Source: Mesorhizobium neociceri
GTDB lineage: Bacteria; Pseudomonadota; Alphaproteobacteria; Rhizobiales; Rhizobiaceae
NCBI RefSeq assembly: GCF_013520985.1
Contig: NZ_JACDTY010000006.1
Coordinates: 124,001-188,000, forward strand
DNA length: 64,000 nt
Reading direction: 5' to 3'
Shown here: positions 17,388 through 26,461 of the stretch, piece by piece
Numbering within the stretch: position 1 is the first letter of the stretch
How the letters are laid out: the number at the start of each line of letters is the position of its first letter
Notes under the pieces: generated by a model
The model's input: only the letters and a program-made list of their open reading frames with translations
The model's database searches: none
What the model was told of the DNA's origin: nothing
Position numbers and translations under genes: made by a program

Positions 17388-19772
17388 TTAGCCAGCTATT
17401 CTGGAGAAATCCGCGACCTGGTCGGTGGCCGCGCGGATGCGGGCGAGCAGCGCCAGACGGTTGGCGCGCACGGCCTGGTCTTCATCATTCACAAGAACGC
17501 GTTCAAAGAATGAATCAACGGGTTCACGCAATACGCTAAGCGCCAGCATGGCGGCGGAAAAGTCTTCGTTTTGAATCGCTTCGCCGGCTTGCTTCTCAGC
17601 CTGATTCACCGCCGCAAACAGTGATTTCTCTGCTTCCTCGCGAAACAGCGCCGGCTCAACAGTCTCGGCGATGGCCGTTTTCTTCTTCTCCTCGGCAGCC
17701 AGAATGTTGGCCGCGCGCTTGGTGCCGGCGAGCAGGTTCTTGCCGTCCTCGGTGTCGAGGAAGGAGCCGAGCGCTTCGACGCGTCGGACGATCTGCAGCA
17801 GGTCGTCGGACTGCGGCGTGATGACCGCATCGATGAGATCGTGGCGGGCGCCCTGATCGCGGAGGTAGACTTTCAGGCGGTCGTGGAAGAAGGCGAGAAG
17901 GTCATGCAGAATTTCGGATTCGTCCTCTTGTGGCACTTGGCGTTGTACGTACCGTTCGATGTGCTCCCGAACCTGCACGTCCAAGACATATCTACCAGCT
18001 GGTGCATTCACCGCTTGTGCAAACGTAGAGCGTGATAGATCAAACAGACTTATCGGAATCTTCGTTGAGAGAAACCGTGCAAGCTTTGCTGCGTTGTGGA
18101 GCCTAAGCAGTTGGACACAAAGCTCGACGAGCCGCGATCGCACTCCGTTCTCGATCAAAATTCGGATCACGCCGAGCGCCGCCCGCCGCAGCGCATAGGG
18201 ATCCTTTGACCCTGTCGGCTTCTCGTCGATGGCCCAGAAGCCGACCAGCGTATCGATTTTGTCGGCAAGCGCGACGGCAATCGACACCGGATCGGTCGGC
18301 ACGCGGTCGGACGGGCCTTGCGGCTTGTAGTGCTCCTCGATGGCTGCGGCCACGGACGGATGCTCGCCCTGTAGCAGTGCATATTTGCGCCCCATGGCGC
18401 CTTGCAGTTCCGGAAACTCACCCACTGCTTCGGTGGTCAGATCGGCCTTCGCCAGCACGGAGGCACGCCCGGCGCGCTCGCGCAGGTATTTCTGCTCGGT
18501 GTTGAGGTCGTCGGCCGACAGAAGCTTGCCGTCGAAGAATTTCGGCTGCTTCGACAAGGTATCGGCGATCTCTTCGGCCAGCCGCTTGATCCGCTCCACC
18601 CGCTCGCCTTGCGTGCCGAGTTTGGCATGGAAGGTGACGTTGAGATGGTCGAGTCGGGCCATGCGCTGGTCGAGCGGCTTTTTCAGATCGAGTCCGAACT
18701 TTTTTGCCGATTCCTCGAGCTGCTCCAGATCAGGCAGATCGCCCTGGTCGGTCCGCCAGAAATAGAGCGCATCCGACAGGCGCGCGCGCACCACCTTGCC
18801 GTTACCGTGCGCAATCTCCTTGCCGCCGTCCTTGGCCTCAATGTTGGCGGTGAGGATGAAGCGGTTAGAGAGGTTTTCGCCATCGCCCTGCGGCCGGGTG
18901 ACGAAGCATTTCTGGTTGGCGCGGATGGTCAGCCGGACCACTTCAGGCGGAATGGCGAGAAAGGCCTGCTCGAACTCGCCCATCAGCACCACCGGCCATT
19001 CGACGAGGCCTGACACTTCTTCCAACAGTCCTTCGTCCTCGACCAGGTCGAGCCCGTTGGCGAAGGCGAGATTGCGGGCGTCAGCGAGGATGATCTCCTT
19101 GCGTCGGTCACCATCGAGCACGACCTTGGCCGCTTCCAACTTGGTCACGTAATCGTCGAAGCGGCGCACGGTGATTTCATCCGGCGCCATGAAACGATGG
19201 CCGTGGGTGACGTTGCCCGAGCGAATGCCGTCGATCTCGAAATCGACCACCACCGGCTCCTCGGTCTCCGGGCCGAAGGTGCACAGGATCGTCTGCAGCG
19301 GCCGCACCCAGCGCAGCGAACCGGGCTTGGCCGAAGCCGGCCCCCAGCGCATCGATGTCGGCCAGGGGAAGCCGCGGATGATGGCCGGAACCAGTTCGGC
19401 GATGATCGCCTCAGCCGCCCTGCCGGGCTTGGAGATGTGGGCGACGTAGAAATCGCCCTTCTTCGGGTCGGAATGGATATGCGCCTCGGCAACCGAGGCA
19501 AGGCCTGCCTTGCGTAGAAATCCGTGCACCGCCTGTTCCGGCGCCGTCGTCGACGGCCCCTTGATCTCCTCGTGGATGTCCTTCGAGCGCGCGGTCAGCC
19601 CCCTGATGTCGAGCGTGAGCCGCCGCGGCGTCCAGTATTCGCGCGCGGCGTCATAGGTCAGACCCGCCTCGACCAGACCGTCGGTCAGCATCTTCCTGAG
19701 ATCGCCCGCCGCCTTGCGCTGCATGCGGGCCGGTATTTCCTCGGAGCGAAGTTCTAAGAGCAGGTCAGGCAT
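17388..19772 (-). CDS. glyS: Glycyl-tRNA synthetase beta subunit
   Basis: 794-residue beta chain of the heterotetrameric bacterial glycyl-tRNA synthetase, which charges tRNA-Gly together with GlyQ. N-terminal [15 protein letters not shown] is diagnostic; [30 protein letters not shown] and the anticodon-domain RLALLARIR follow. It is about 100 residues longer than E. coli GlyS (689). Roughly half of the excess lies at residues 540-620, where the DNA (17925-18150) drops to about 50% GC. The ATG at 19770-19772 has no strong ribosome binding site. It is separated from glyQ by a DUF4328 gene. Confidence 0.95.
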   Translation of the reverse strand: MPDLLLELRSEEIPARMQRKAAGDLRKMLTDGLVEAGLTYDAAREYWTPRRLTLDIRGLTARSKDIHEEIKGPSTTAPEQAVHGFLRKAGLASVAEAHIHSDPKKGDFYVAHISKPGRAAEAIIAELVPAIIRGFPWPTSMRWGPASAKPGSLRWVRPLQTILCTFGPETEEPVVVDFEIDGIRSGNVTHGHRFMAPDEITVRRFDDYVTKLEAAKVVLDGDRRKEIILADARNLAFANGLDLVEDEGLLEEVSGLVEWPVVLMGEFEQAFLAIPPEVVRLTIRANQKCFVTRPQGDGENLSNRFILTANIEAKDGGKEIAHGNGKVVRARLSDALYFWRTDQGDLPDLEQLEESAKKFGLDLKKPLDQRMARLDHLNVTFHAKLGTQGERVERIKRLAEEIADTLSKQPKFFDGKLLSADDLNTEQKYLRERAGRASVLAKADLTTEAVGEFPELQGAMGRKYALLQGEHPSVAAAIEEHYKPQGPSDRVPTDPVSIAVALADKIDTLVGFWAIDEKPTGSKDPYALRRAALGVIRILIENGVRSRLVELCVQLLRLHNAAKLARFLSTKIPISLFDLSRSTFAQAVNAPAGRYVLDVQVREHIERYVQRQVPQEDESEILHDLLAFFHDRLKVYLRDQGARHDLIDAVITPQSDDLLQIVRRVEALGSFLDTEDGKNLLAGTKRAANILAAEEKKKTAIAETVEPALFREEAEKSLFAAVNQAEKQAGEAIQNEDFSAAMLALSVLREPVDSFFERVLVNDEDQAVRANRLALLARIRAATDQVADFSRIAG

Positions 19773-19994
19773 GGATGGAGCTCGCGCGACAGTGGTCGGC
19801 GGGGCATAGCAACTCGGCTGGCCGCTGTCACCCTCTCCCCTGAGATCGTCGCTGCTGCCACCGATTTTCTAAAAATTTCAACGCGCTGTCGGGCTGCAAC
19901 TAGGCCGCCCGTCCTTGGATCAAAGATTTCCATGAACCAAACGCAGCGCTGAAGCGACAAACGCTCAGGCAGGGAACCTATTGGCTGAACGACC

Positions 19995-20165
19995 ATGAAA
20001 ACGGCATCGAGACTTCTCCAGATACTCGCACTCAGCGCCTGTTTCGCCGCGCAGGCGCATGGCGCTTTCTCGATGCCGGGCGTGCGGCAGGCCTTGCGGA
20101 CCATGGCCGGATCGAGCGGCCAGAGCACGCCTGACGTAATCTACACCGTTTCCCCGTCCGCCTAG
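19995..20165 (+). CDS. Possible small secreted peptide, 56 residues
   Basis: An open frame from ATG 19995 to TAG 20163-20165 encodes an N-terminal signal peptide (SRLLQILALSACFAAQAHG-A) and a short mature part with MPGVRQALRTMAGSSG and the C-terminus VIYTVSPSA. It lies in the glyS/DUF4328 gap and overlaps the DUF4328 stop codon by four bases on the opposite strand. The clear signal peptide is the main support; the ribosome binding site is poor. The other frames of this gap show nothing convincing, and 19773-19994 looks empty. Confidence 0.45.
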   Translation: MKTASRLLQILALSACFAAQAHGAFSMPGVRQALRTMAGSSGQSTPDVIYTVSPSA

Positions 20166-20839
20166 GCGGGATCTGGCTGCTCCGAGGTCTTCTCCAGAGC
20201 TGCCGCCGGCTGCCGTCGCGAAATATCCTTGACGACCTCCAGAAAGGCCAGGCTCAAAAACACGCTGACGACATCGGAGGCCATCATCGCCAGACTTGCA
20301 TTCTGCAGCTCCGGGATTTCCTCCGCTTTCATGGTCAGCCGAAATGCGATCCGGTCGAATATGTTGGAGGCGAGCCAGACGAACCACCAGATCGCCAATA
20401 TGCCCGGCGCCTGCTCTGTCTTCCAGCTTTTCGATCCGCCGCTCGCCCGCCAGATCTCGGCCATCGCCTGATATGGCTTCCAGAGATTGGCGACCGGGAC
20501 GAAGTACCAGCCGATCGCCCAATTGGGCGTGAACTCCATATCGGTGGCGCCGAGCGCCCTGGCGTTCTTGTTGGCCAGCCTTATCCAGGCAAGGATGCTT
20601 ATCCCCGCCACCAGCCAGAGAGCGACCTGGATGATGCCGACAATCCTCTGCCTGTTGTCGCTCGAATCGGCGGCCGCCGAAACGTCGTAATCAAGGCTTC
20701 CAGTGCCGTTGCCGATGTCGACCAGAAGCTGGAACTCGAAATAGCCGGACACGACAGCGATGACATCGACCGCTATGAGGACCCACAAGATGCGGATCAC
20801 CCAAGTGGTGCTTGCCGAAAAATCCCTAAAAATGCTCAC
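20162..20839 (-). CDS. DUF4328 membrane protein
   Basis: 225-residue inner-membrane protein with about five hydrophobic segments. The DUF4328 signature is visible in LAWIRLANKNARALGA, PNWAIGWYFVPVANLWKPYQAM and EIWRASGG; the following WWFVWLASNIFDR segment is also typical. The start is GTG at 20837-20839 with GAGGAG 9 bases upstream; an earlier in-frame GTG at 20869 lacks one. It lies between glyQ and glyS on the same strand, 77 bases after glyQ, which suggests cotranscription but no shared role. Function unknown. Confidence 0.82.
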   Translation of the reverse strand: MSIFRDFSASTTWVIRILWVLIAVDVIAVVSGYFEFQLLVDIGNGTGSLDYDVSAAADSSDNRQRIVGIIQVALWLVAGISILAWIRLANKNARALGATDMEFTPNWAIGWYFVPVANLWKPYQAMAEIWRASGGSKSWKTEQAPGILAIWWFVWLASNIFDRIAFRLTMKAEEIPELQNASLAMMASDVVSVFLSLAFLEVVKDISRRQPAAALEKTSEQPDPA

Positions 20840-20916
20840 GTCAGCCCGCTCCTCATCCGCGCCCTGCACACGCTAGACGCGCAAAGGCCGACGCTCAAGC
20901 AGTCAGCACCGATCGG

Positions 20917-21861
<945 letters not shown>

Positions 21862-21893
21862 GGCGGCCTCGCAAAACGCGAAAAAGAAGACAT

Positions 21894-21922
21894 TCCCTAG
21901 TTGCCGGGCCAGCAAGCGTCAA
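21894..21922 (-). promoter_or_regulatory. Candidate glyQ promoter
   Basis: On the minus strand TTGACG (21917-21922), a 17-base spacer and TAGGGA (21894-21899) lie about 35 bases before the GTG start of glyQ. The -35 is near consensus; the -10 is poor. Confidence 0.4.
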
Positions 21923-22033
21923 GGCAGGGCGGCACCTGGCCGGGAGGTTGAACGCTTTGGTAAAGGCTGGCCCATTGCCGGACGGTGCTGGCGGCCGTCT
22001 GCTGAGCTCAGTTCCATCGACAAAGGTTCAGCC

Positions 22034-22495
22034 ATGTCCGGCCAGTCCATCGTGCGCCCCATCACCCGCCAGGATTACGAGCAATGGCTGCCGCTGTGGG
22101 ACGGCTACAACGCCTTTTACGGCCGCTCGGCTGAAACGGCCCTGCCCGGCGACATCACCGCAATGACATGGTCGCGCTTCTTCGATGCCTATGAGCCGAT
22201 GCATGCGCTGGTGGCCGAGAGCGAAGGCAAGCTTCTCGGCCTCGTCCATTATCTCTACCACCGCACCACCACGGCGATTTCGCCGAACTGCTATCTGCAG
22301 GACCTCTTCACCAATGAGGCATCGCGCGGCAAAGGCATCGGCCGGGCCCTGATCGAAGGCGTGTACGAACGCGCGAAAGCCGCCGGCTCGGGCCGCGTCT
22401 ATTGGCTGACGCACGAGACCAACCATACGGCGATGAAGCTTTACGACAAGATCGGTGATCTCTCGGGGTTTGTCGTCTACCGAAAGCTGTTCTAA
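22034..22495 (+). CDS. GNAT-family N-acetyltransferase
   Basis: 153-residue GCN5-related acetyltransferase. The acetyl-CoA loop is seen as ASRGKGIGRALIEGVYERA (about residues 98-116; R-G-K-G-I-G matches Q/R-x-x-G-x-G/A), with the preceding strand YLQDLFTN and the closing YWLTHETNHTAMKLYDKIG. The substrate cannot be told. AAAGG lies upstream of the ATG at 22034. It is divergent from glyQ and ends in a clean hairpin. Confidence 0.9.
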   Translation: MSGQSIVRPITRQDYEQWLPLWDGYNAFYGRSAETALPGDITAMTWSRFFDAYEPMHALVAESEGKLLGLVHYLYHRTTTAISPNCYLQDLFTNEASRGKGIGRALIEGVYERAKAAGSGRVYWLTHETNHTAMKLYDKIGDLSGFVVYRKLF

Positions 22496-22514
22496 TGCAG
22501 TTCTGAACGAAAAC

Positions 22515-22532
22515 GGGGCTCCAAGGAGCCCC
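22515..22532. terminator. Hairpin between GNAT gene and TPR gene
   Basis: GGGGCTCC (22515-22522) and GGAGCCCC (22525-22532) make an 8-bp stem with a 2-base loop (a larger loop forms if the inner pairs open) between convergent genes. Only a short T-poor tail follows. Confidence 0.55.
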
Positions 22533-22557
22533 GCTTAAACGAGTATCAGCTGCCCAA

Positions 22558-24336
22558 TCAGCCTTTCGGCGCAGGCGCCGGTGCGACCGGCTTGACCTTC
22601 GGAGTTTCCTGCGCGGTGTTGGATTCGATCGGCGGCAGGCCCTTCATCAGCTTCTGCTGCAAGATGGCAAGCACATCGGGATCGGGCTTCAGGTCGCGCG
22701 CCTGGTTCCACTGGAAGGTGGCTTCGAGCTTGCGGCCGACGCGCCAATAGGCATCGCCGAGATGGTCGTTGAGCACCGGATCTTCCGGCTTCAGCGACAC
22801 GGCGCGCTCCATTTCGCGCACGGCGTCATCGAACCGGCCCATGCGGAAATAGGCCCAGCCCAGCGAATCGACGATATAGCCATCGCTCGGCCGGAGGTCG
22901 ACGGCCTTCTGGATCATCGCCAGGCCTTCCTTGAGGTTCATGTTCATGTCGACCCAGGAATAGCCGAGATAGTTCAGCACCTGTGGCTGGTCGGGAAACA
23001 GTTCCAGCGCCTTGCGGAAATTCGGTTCGGCCCTCGGCCATTCCTTCAGCCGCTCATAGGCGATGCCGCGCTGATAATAGATGTTCCAGTTGGCATTGGT
23101 CGGCGTCTTCAGCACCTCGGCCGCCTTGTCGTAGAGGGTGGCGGCGGAACGGAAATCTTCCTTCGAGGCATAGACCCCGCCCAGCGCCAGATAGGCGCGC
23201 ATGTCGTCGGGGTGGGCGTCGACGAAGGCCTTGAGATGGGCGATCGCCTCATCGTGACGGTTAAGATCGGCAAGGTTGAGGCCGAGCTGCAGGTCGGAAA
23301 GCTCCTTCAGCGGCGAGGAGGCCGGAATGCGGCGGTAGAGCGCAATGGCGCCTTCGCCGTCCTTCAGCTGCTCCGCAACGGCGGCGAGCTGCACCAAAGC
23401 GGCATCGCTGTCGGGCTTGAGCGCCAGCGCATATTGCAAATAGAGGCGCACGAACGGCTCGCCGCCGCCGCGATTGAGCGCGATGGCGAGGTCAAGCAGG
23501 ATTTCGGAGGCGCCTTCCGACGGGCTGGAGACGAAGGGCTCGATCTTGTCGCCCTTGCTGATCCTGTCGCGAAGCGCCTGGATGTCCAGCTTGCCCGGCG
23601 CGAACGCCTCGGCCTTGTCGAGCACGTAGAGCGCCTTGTTCTTGTCGCCCTTGCGAGCCAGGAAAGACGCATAGGCCTGGGCGTTGCGCATCCAGGTCTC
23701 GGGCGCGGCACCGCCGGCGGTGATGTCGGTCAGGGTCGCGTCATAGAGCGCATCGGCCTTGTCCGACATGCCTGAGGCATCGGCGATCAACGCGCGGTGG
23801 AAGGACTTGAACAGGCCGAACCAGTCGGGGCCCTGCAGCTTGTCGATGGAGGCCATCGCCTCGGTGGCGTTGCCAGCGCCCTCTTGTGCCCAGCCCGACA
23901 TGACGCCCGAAATCAACCGGTCGAGATCGGATTCGAGCGACAGCTTGAGCCAGTACTGCGCCTTGGTGAAATCCTTCTTGTGGAAGGAATCGACCGCCAG
24001 CGCCAGACGCGAGAAGCGCTCGACGTCGGGAACTTCCTTGAGCTTGTCGGCATAGACCAGCGATTCCTCGAAGCGCCCCTGCGCGATCAGCGACAGCATC
24101 AGGCTTTGCTGCAGCGAGGTATCGCCGGGATTGAAGGCCAGCGCCTGTTTGTAATAAGCGATGGCATTGTCGAGGTCGTTGTCGCCTTCAGCGATGCGGG
24201 CGGCGAGATAGGCGCCCGAGAAGGATGAGATCTTGACCGGGTCGGTCGATTCCTTGGCGTAGGCGGGCAGCGGAGAAATCGCCATCCCTGCCACAATTGC
24301 CAGCCCCGCGAGCCAGCGCGCACGTCCTTGCCGCAT
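22558..24336 (-). CDS. Exported tetratricopeptide-repeat protein
   Basis: 592-residue TPR protein. The signal peptide (ARWLAGLAIVAGMAISPLPAYA) is followed by helical repeats throughout: an early NDLDNAIAYYKQALAFNPGD, and the clearest block at the C-terminus with VLNYLGYSWVDMN, GYIVDSLGWAYFRMGRFDDA and VLNDHLGDAYWRVGRKLEAT. Proteins of this type scaffold envelope complexes or outer-membrane assembly, but a partner is not evident. It ends in a short PAPAPKG tail. AAAGGGA precedes the ATG at 24334-24336; an in-frame ATG 33 codons upstream is less likely because the signal peptide would be internal. Confidence 0.88.
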   Translation of the reverse strand: MRQGRARWLAGLAIVAGMAISPLPAYAKESTDPVKISSFSGAYLAARIAEGDNDLDNAIAYYKQALAFNPGDTSLQQSLMLSLIAQGRFEESLVYADKLKEVPDVERFSRLALAVDSFHKKDFTKAQYWLKLSLESDLDRLISGVMSGWAQEGAGNATEAMASIDKLQGPDWFGLFKSFHRALIADASGMSDKADALYDATLTDITAGGAAPETWMRNAQAYASFLARKGDKNKALYVLDKAEAFAPGKLDIQALRDRISKGDKIEPFVSSPSEGASEILLDLAIALNRGGGEPFVRLYLQYALALKPDSDAALVQLAAVAEQLKDGEGAIALYRRIPASSPLKELSDLQLGLNLADLNRHDEAIAHLKAFVDAHPDDMRAYLALGGVYASKEDFRSAATLYDKAAEVLKTPTNANWNIYYQRGIAYERLKEWPRAEPNFRKALELFPDQPQVLNYLGYSWVDMNMNLKEGLAMIQKAVDLRPSDGYIVDSLGWAYFRMGRFDDAVREMERAVSLKPEDPVLNDHLGDAYWRVGRKLEATFQWNQARDLKPDPDVLAILQQKLMKGLPPIESNTAQETPKVKPVAPAPAPKG

Positions 24337-24451
24337 CGTATCCCTTTCAGCCAGACGCGACCCGCACACAGGCGGGACCGCCATAGACTCGATGTTTTCC
24401 GGACAAAGCATGGCCTTTTTGGGGTCAGGCTTCAATCCGGGCCGAATTCAC

Positions 24452-24468
24452 AATCGGGTCACCCGATT
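24452..24468. promoter_or_regulatory. 17-bp perfect palindrome upstream of TPR gene
   Basis: AATCGGGT-c-ACCCGATT is perfectly symmetric around one base and lies 116 bases upstream of the TPR start and 61 bases after the DUF1284 stop. The one-base centre suits a dimeric protein site better than an RNA hairpin. The binding factor is unknown. Confidence 0.4.
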
Positions 24469-24528
24469 AACAAACCATGGCGACGCACACACTGTCGGTT
24501 CGGGATAATAGCAGATCGGGGTTGGGAG

Positions 24529-24945
24529 CTACAGCCTGACATCGCGATATCCGCCTGCAGCGACAGTGGTGCACAGGCCGACCCACTCGCAACCCTGGCA
24601 GGCCTCACGCGTCACACCGGCTGAAAAGGCGGCGCGCAGGCCGGCAAGCGTTGCCGCGTCGAGGCTGAAGCGGACGCCGGCCTGGATCGGCCGGGCCAGC
24701 AGTTTGCCGACATCGCGTGCCGCCAGTTCGTCCCGGCCGGCCGCACTTTCGCGCAAACAATGCGGCTCGGCCTCGCCGAGCAGCGGCTGGCAGATATCGT
24801 CGGGGCCGGAGACAATCAGAATATCCTCGCCCCGGCCCAAACGTTCGGCGATCGTGTCGTAGTTGGCGACGAAGGCTGCGCTGTACCCTTTGCCGACATA
24901 GGTCAGCAAGCAAAGCAGATGATGGGAGCGCAGCCTGACGGTCAT
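24529..24945 (-). CDS. DUF1284 family protein, in biotin operon
   Basis: 138 residues. The N-terminal RLRSHHLLCLLTYVGKGYS and the C-terminal Cys cluster (EACQGCEWVGLC) are the DUF1284 marks; seven Cys in all suggest metal or Fe-S binding. No membrane segment or signal. The start lies 6 bases after the bioY stop, with GGAAGG inside the end of bioY, so the two are translated as a coupled pair under the BioR box upstream of bioY. That places DUF1284 in biotin uptake or use; its reaction is unknown. Confidence 0.85.
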   Translation of the reverse strand: MTVRLRSHHLLCLLTYVGKGYSAAFVANYDTIAERLGRGEDILIVSGPDDICQPLLGEAEPHCLRESAAGRDELAARDVGKLLARPIQAGVRFSLDAATLAGLRAAFSAGVTREACQGCEWVGLCTTVAAGGYRDVRL

Positions 24946-24951
24946 CGGTCT

Positions 24952-25551
24952 TTATGATGCCTTCCCGGCCGGTCCGGTCTTATTGCCGGAGAAGAGCTTG
25001 AGTGTCGCGGCGCCGAGCGCCGATTTCAGCAAGCCGCCGACGAGGAAGGGCAGGAAGCCGAAGGTGATGGCCTGTTCGAGGCCGATCATGACGGCGAGCC
25101 ACGCCGTGCCGAGAACCAGGCAGGCGAGATTGCCGAGGACCATGGCGGCGAAGGCAAGCACGACCTTGTTGCCGTTCCAGCCGCGTTCGGCCAGCCAGCC
25201 GACAAGCGCGCCGGTGACGGGGAAGGCGAAGAGATAGCCGCCGGTCGGGCCGACGAAATGCGCTACGCCGGCAGCGCCCCCGGCCAGAACCGGAAAACCG
25301 ACCGCGCCCTCGACCAGCCAGGCGGCGATGGTGATGGCGCCGAGCCGCCAGCCGTAGAGCGCGCCGATCAGGGTCACCGCGAAGGTTTGCATGGTCACGG
25401 GGACAGGCACCATCGGCACTTCGATATAGGATGACAGAGCCAGGAACAGCGTGCCGAGGACGACGGCTCCGACCTGCCAGCCAAGCGGGCGGGTCTGCAG
25501 GCGCAGCGGGCTGAAGGACGGCTTGGAGGGCGAAAAGGCGATGTCGGTCAT
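24952..25551 (-). CDS. bioY: Biotin transporter BioY
   Basis: 199-residue substrate-binding membrane component (S-component) for biotin uptake, with about six membrane segments. Family marks are the EVPMVPVPVTMQTFAV stretch, GALYGWRLGAIT, GGAAGVAHFVGPTGGYLFAFP and GWLAERGW. No ecfA or ecfT genes lie nearby, so it may act alone or share distant ECF components. GGGAAG precedes the ATG at 25549-25551. A TTATAGATAA box for BioR lies 25 bases upstream, so expression should fall when biotin is plentiful. Confidence 0.94.
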   Translation of the reverse strand: MTDIAFSPSKPSFSPLRLQTRPLGWQVGAVVLGTLFLALSSYIEVPMVPVPVTMQTFAVTLIGALYGWRLGAITIAAWLVEGAVGFPVLAGGAAGVAHFVGPTGGYLFAFPVTGALVGWLAERGWNGNKVVLAFAAMVLGNLACLVLGTAWLAVMIGLEQAITFGFLPFLVGGLLKSALGAATLKLFSGNKTGPAGKAS

Positions 25552-25575
25552 GGCGGCTTCCCTGCTGGTTTCAAA

Positions 25576-25585
25576 TTATAGATAA
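25576..25585. promoter_or_regulatory. BioR operator upstream of bioY
   Basis: TTATAGATAA fits the published alphaproteobacterial BioR box TTATMKATAA exactly. It is 25 bases upstream of the bioY start and sits next to a second inverted repeat at 25593-25611. Confidence 0.85.
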
Positions 25586-25592
25586 TTTTGTT

Positions 25593-25611
25593 ATTCGATC
25601 TATTATCGAAT
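25593..25611. promoter_or_regulatory. Second inverted repeat in bioY promoter
   Basis: ATTCGAT-ctatt-ATCGAAT, perfect 7-bp arms, lies just upstream of the BioR box on the bioY side. It could be another protein site or an AT-rich promoter element; unlike the BioR box it is not repeated at bioR. Confidence 0.4.
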
Positions 25612-25702
25612 CCATATTTGCGCGGGGATGGCAACCCCTCACCCTGAAAAGGCTGGGATCCCATCCGAAATAGCGATGATCTTGGGGTCGCGTCTCGCGC
25701 GG

Positions 25703-26371
25703 CTAGCCGACGATGGCGAAGGCTTCGCGCATCTTGCCGGAGGCAGTCCTTACCGGTTTCTGGCCGATCCACTGCACGTGCCGGCCAAGCGTAGCCGCGG
25801 CCGATTCGGTGTTGCCTTGCCTAAGCGCGCTCAGGATCGCGCGATGGTCCTGGTCGGTGCGGATTTCCCATTCCGAGCGCCAGGCGGCGAACAGGAAGCG
25901 GGCGCTTGCCGCATGCAGATCGTCGATGGTGGCGATGAGCCGTGGCATGCCGCAGGGCGCCAGGATCAGCCGATGGAAAGTGCGGTTGGCCTCCTCCCAG
26001 GAGCGGACATCGCGGGATTTGTCGCCGGCCTTGGTGGCTTCTTCGGCACGGTCGAGAATGGCCGCTGTCAGGTGTGGCGCGGCATTGCGCAGCGCCAGAA
26101 CTTCGAGCGCGGCCCGCATTTCGGCAACTTCCCTGACCTCGCCGAGGTCGAAAGCGGCGACGCGCACGCCGCGGCGCGGCTCGCCGATCGCCAGCCCTTG
26201 CGCCTCCAGACGCCGGAAGGCCTCGCGCACCGGGACATGGCTGGTCTGGAATTCCTCGGCGATGTGATCCTGCCGCAGCCGTGCGCCCGGTTCGATCGCG
26301 CCCGATATGATGCGGTCGGCCAGCACCTTGCTGATGCGCACGGCGATGGTGTCGTCTACGGTCTTTGCCAT
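25703..26371 (-). CDS. bioR: GntR-family biotin regulator BioR
   Basis: 222-residue GntR/FadR-type repressor. The N-terminal winged HTH reads VRISKVLADRIISGAIEPGA, then HIAEEFQTSHVPVREAFRRLE; the C-terminal all-helical FCD domain includes EVAEMRAALEVLALR. Gene context decides the name: it is adjacent to bioY, and the BioR box TTATAGATAA occurs both upstream of bioY and 3 bases upstream of this start. BioR represses biotin genes, with biotin or its ligase-linked form as signal. No ribosome binding site separates the box from the ATG, so a leaderless, autoregulated transcript is likely. Confidence 0.9.
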   Translation of the reverse strand: MAKTVDDTIAVRISKVLADRIISGAIEPGARLRQDHIAEEFQTSHVPVREAFRRLEAQGLAIGEPRRGVRVAAFDLGEVREVAEMRAALEVLALRNAAPHLTAAILDRAEEATKAGDKSRDVRSWEEANRTFHRLILAPCGMPRLIATIDDLHAASARFLFAAWRSEWEIRTDQDHRAILSALRQGNTESAAATLGRHVQWIGQKPVRTASGKMREAFAIVG

Positions 26372-26374
26372 GTT

Positions 26375-26384
26375 TTATAGATAA
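26375..26384. promoter_or_regulatory. BioR operator overlapping bioR promoter
   Basis: A second exact TTATAGATAA lies 3 bases before the bioR ATG. On the minus strand the same bases include TATAAA at 26373-26378, a likely -10 box, so BioR bound here would block its own promoter. Confidence 0.8.
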
Positions 26385-26461
26385 TTTGACGCGCAGCCCA
26401 TTGTCGAGCGGTCATTGCCCGATTTTAAGGGCAAAATTTTCGGCGGCGCGCCAGGCGCTGG

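Noticed and set aside
19754..20128. Minus-strand frame in the glyS upstream gap
   Set aside because: No ribosome binding site or family, and the opposite strand has the signal-peptide ORF.
22762..23775. 337-codon plus-strand frame within the TPR gene
   Set aside because: Antisense shadow; the TPR protein is well supported.
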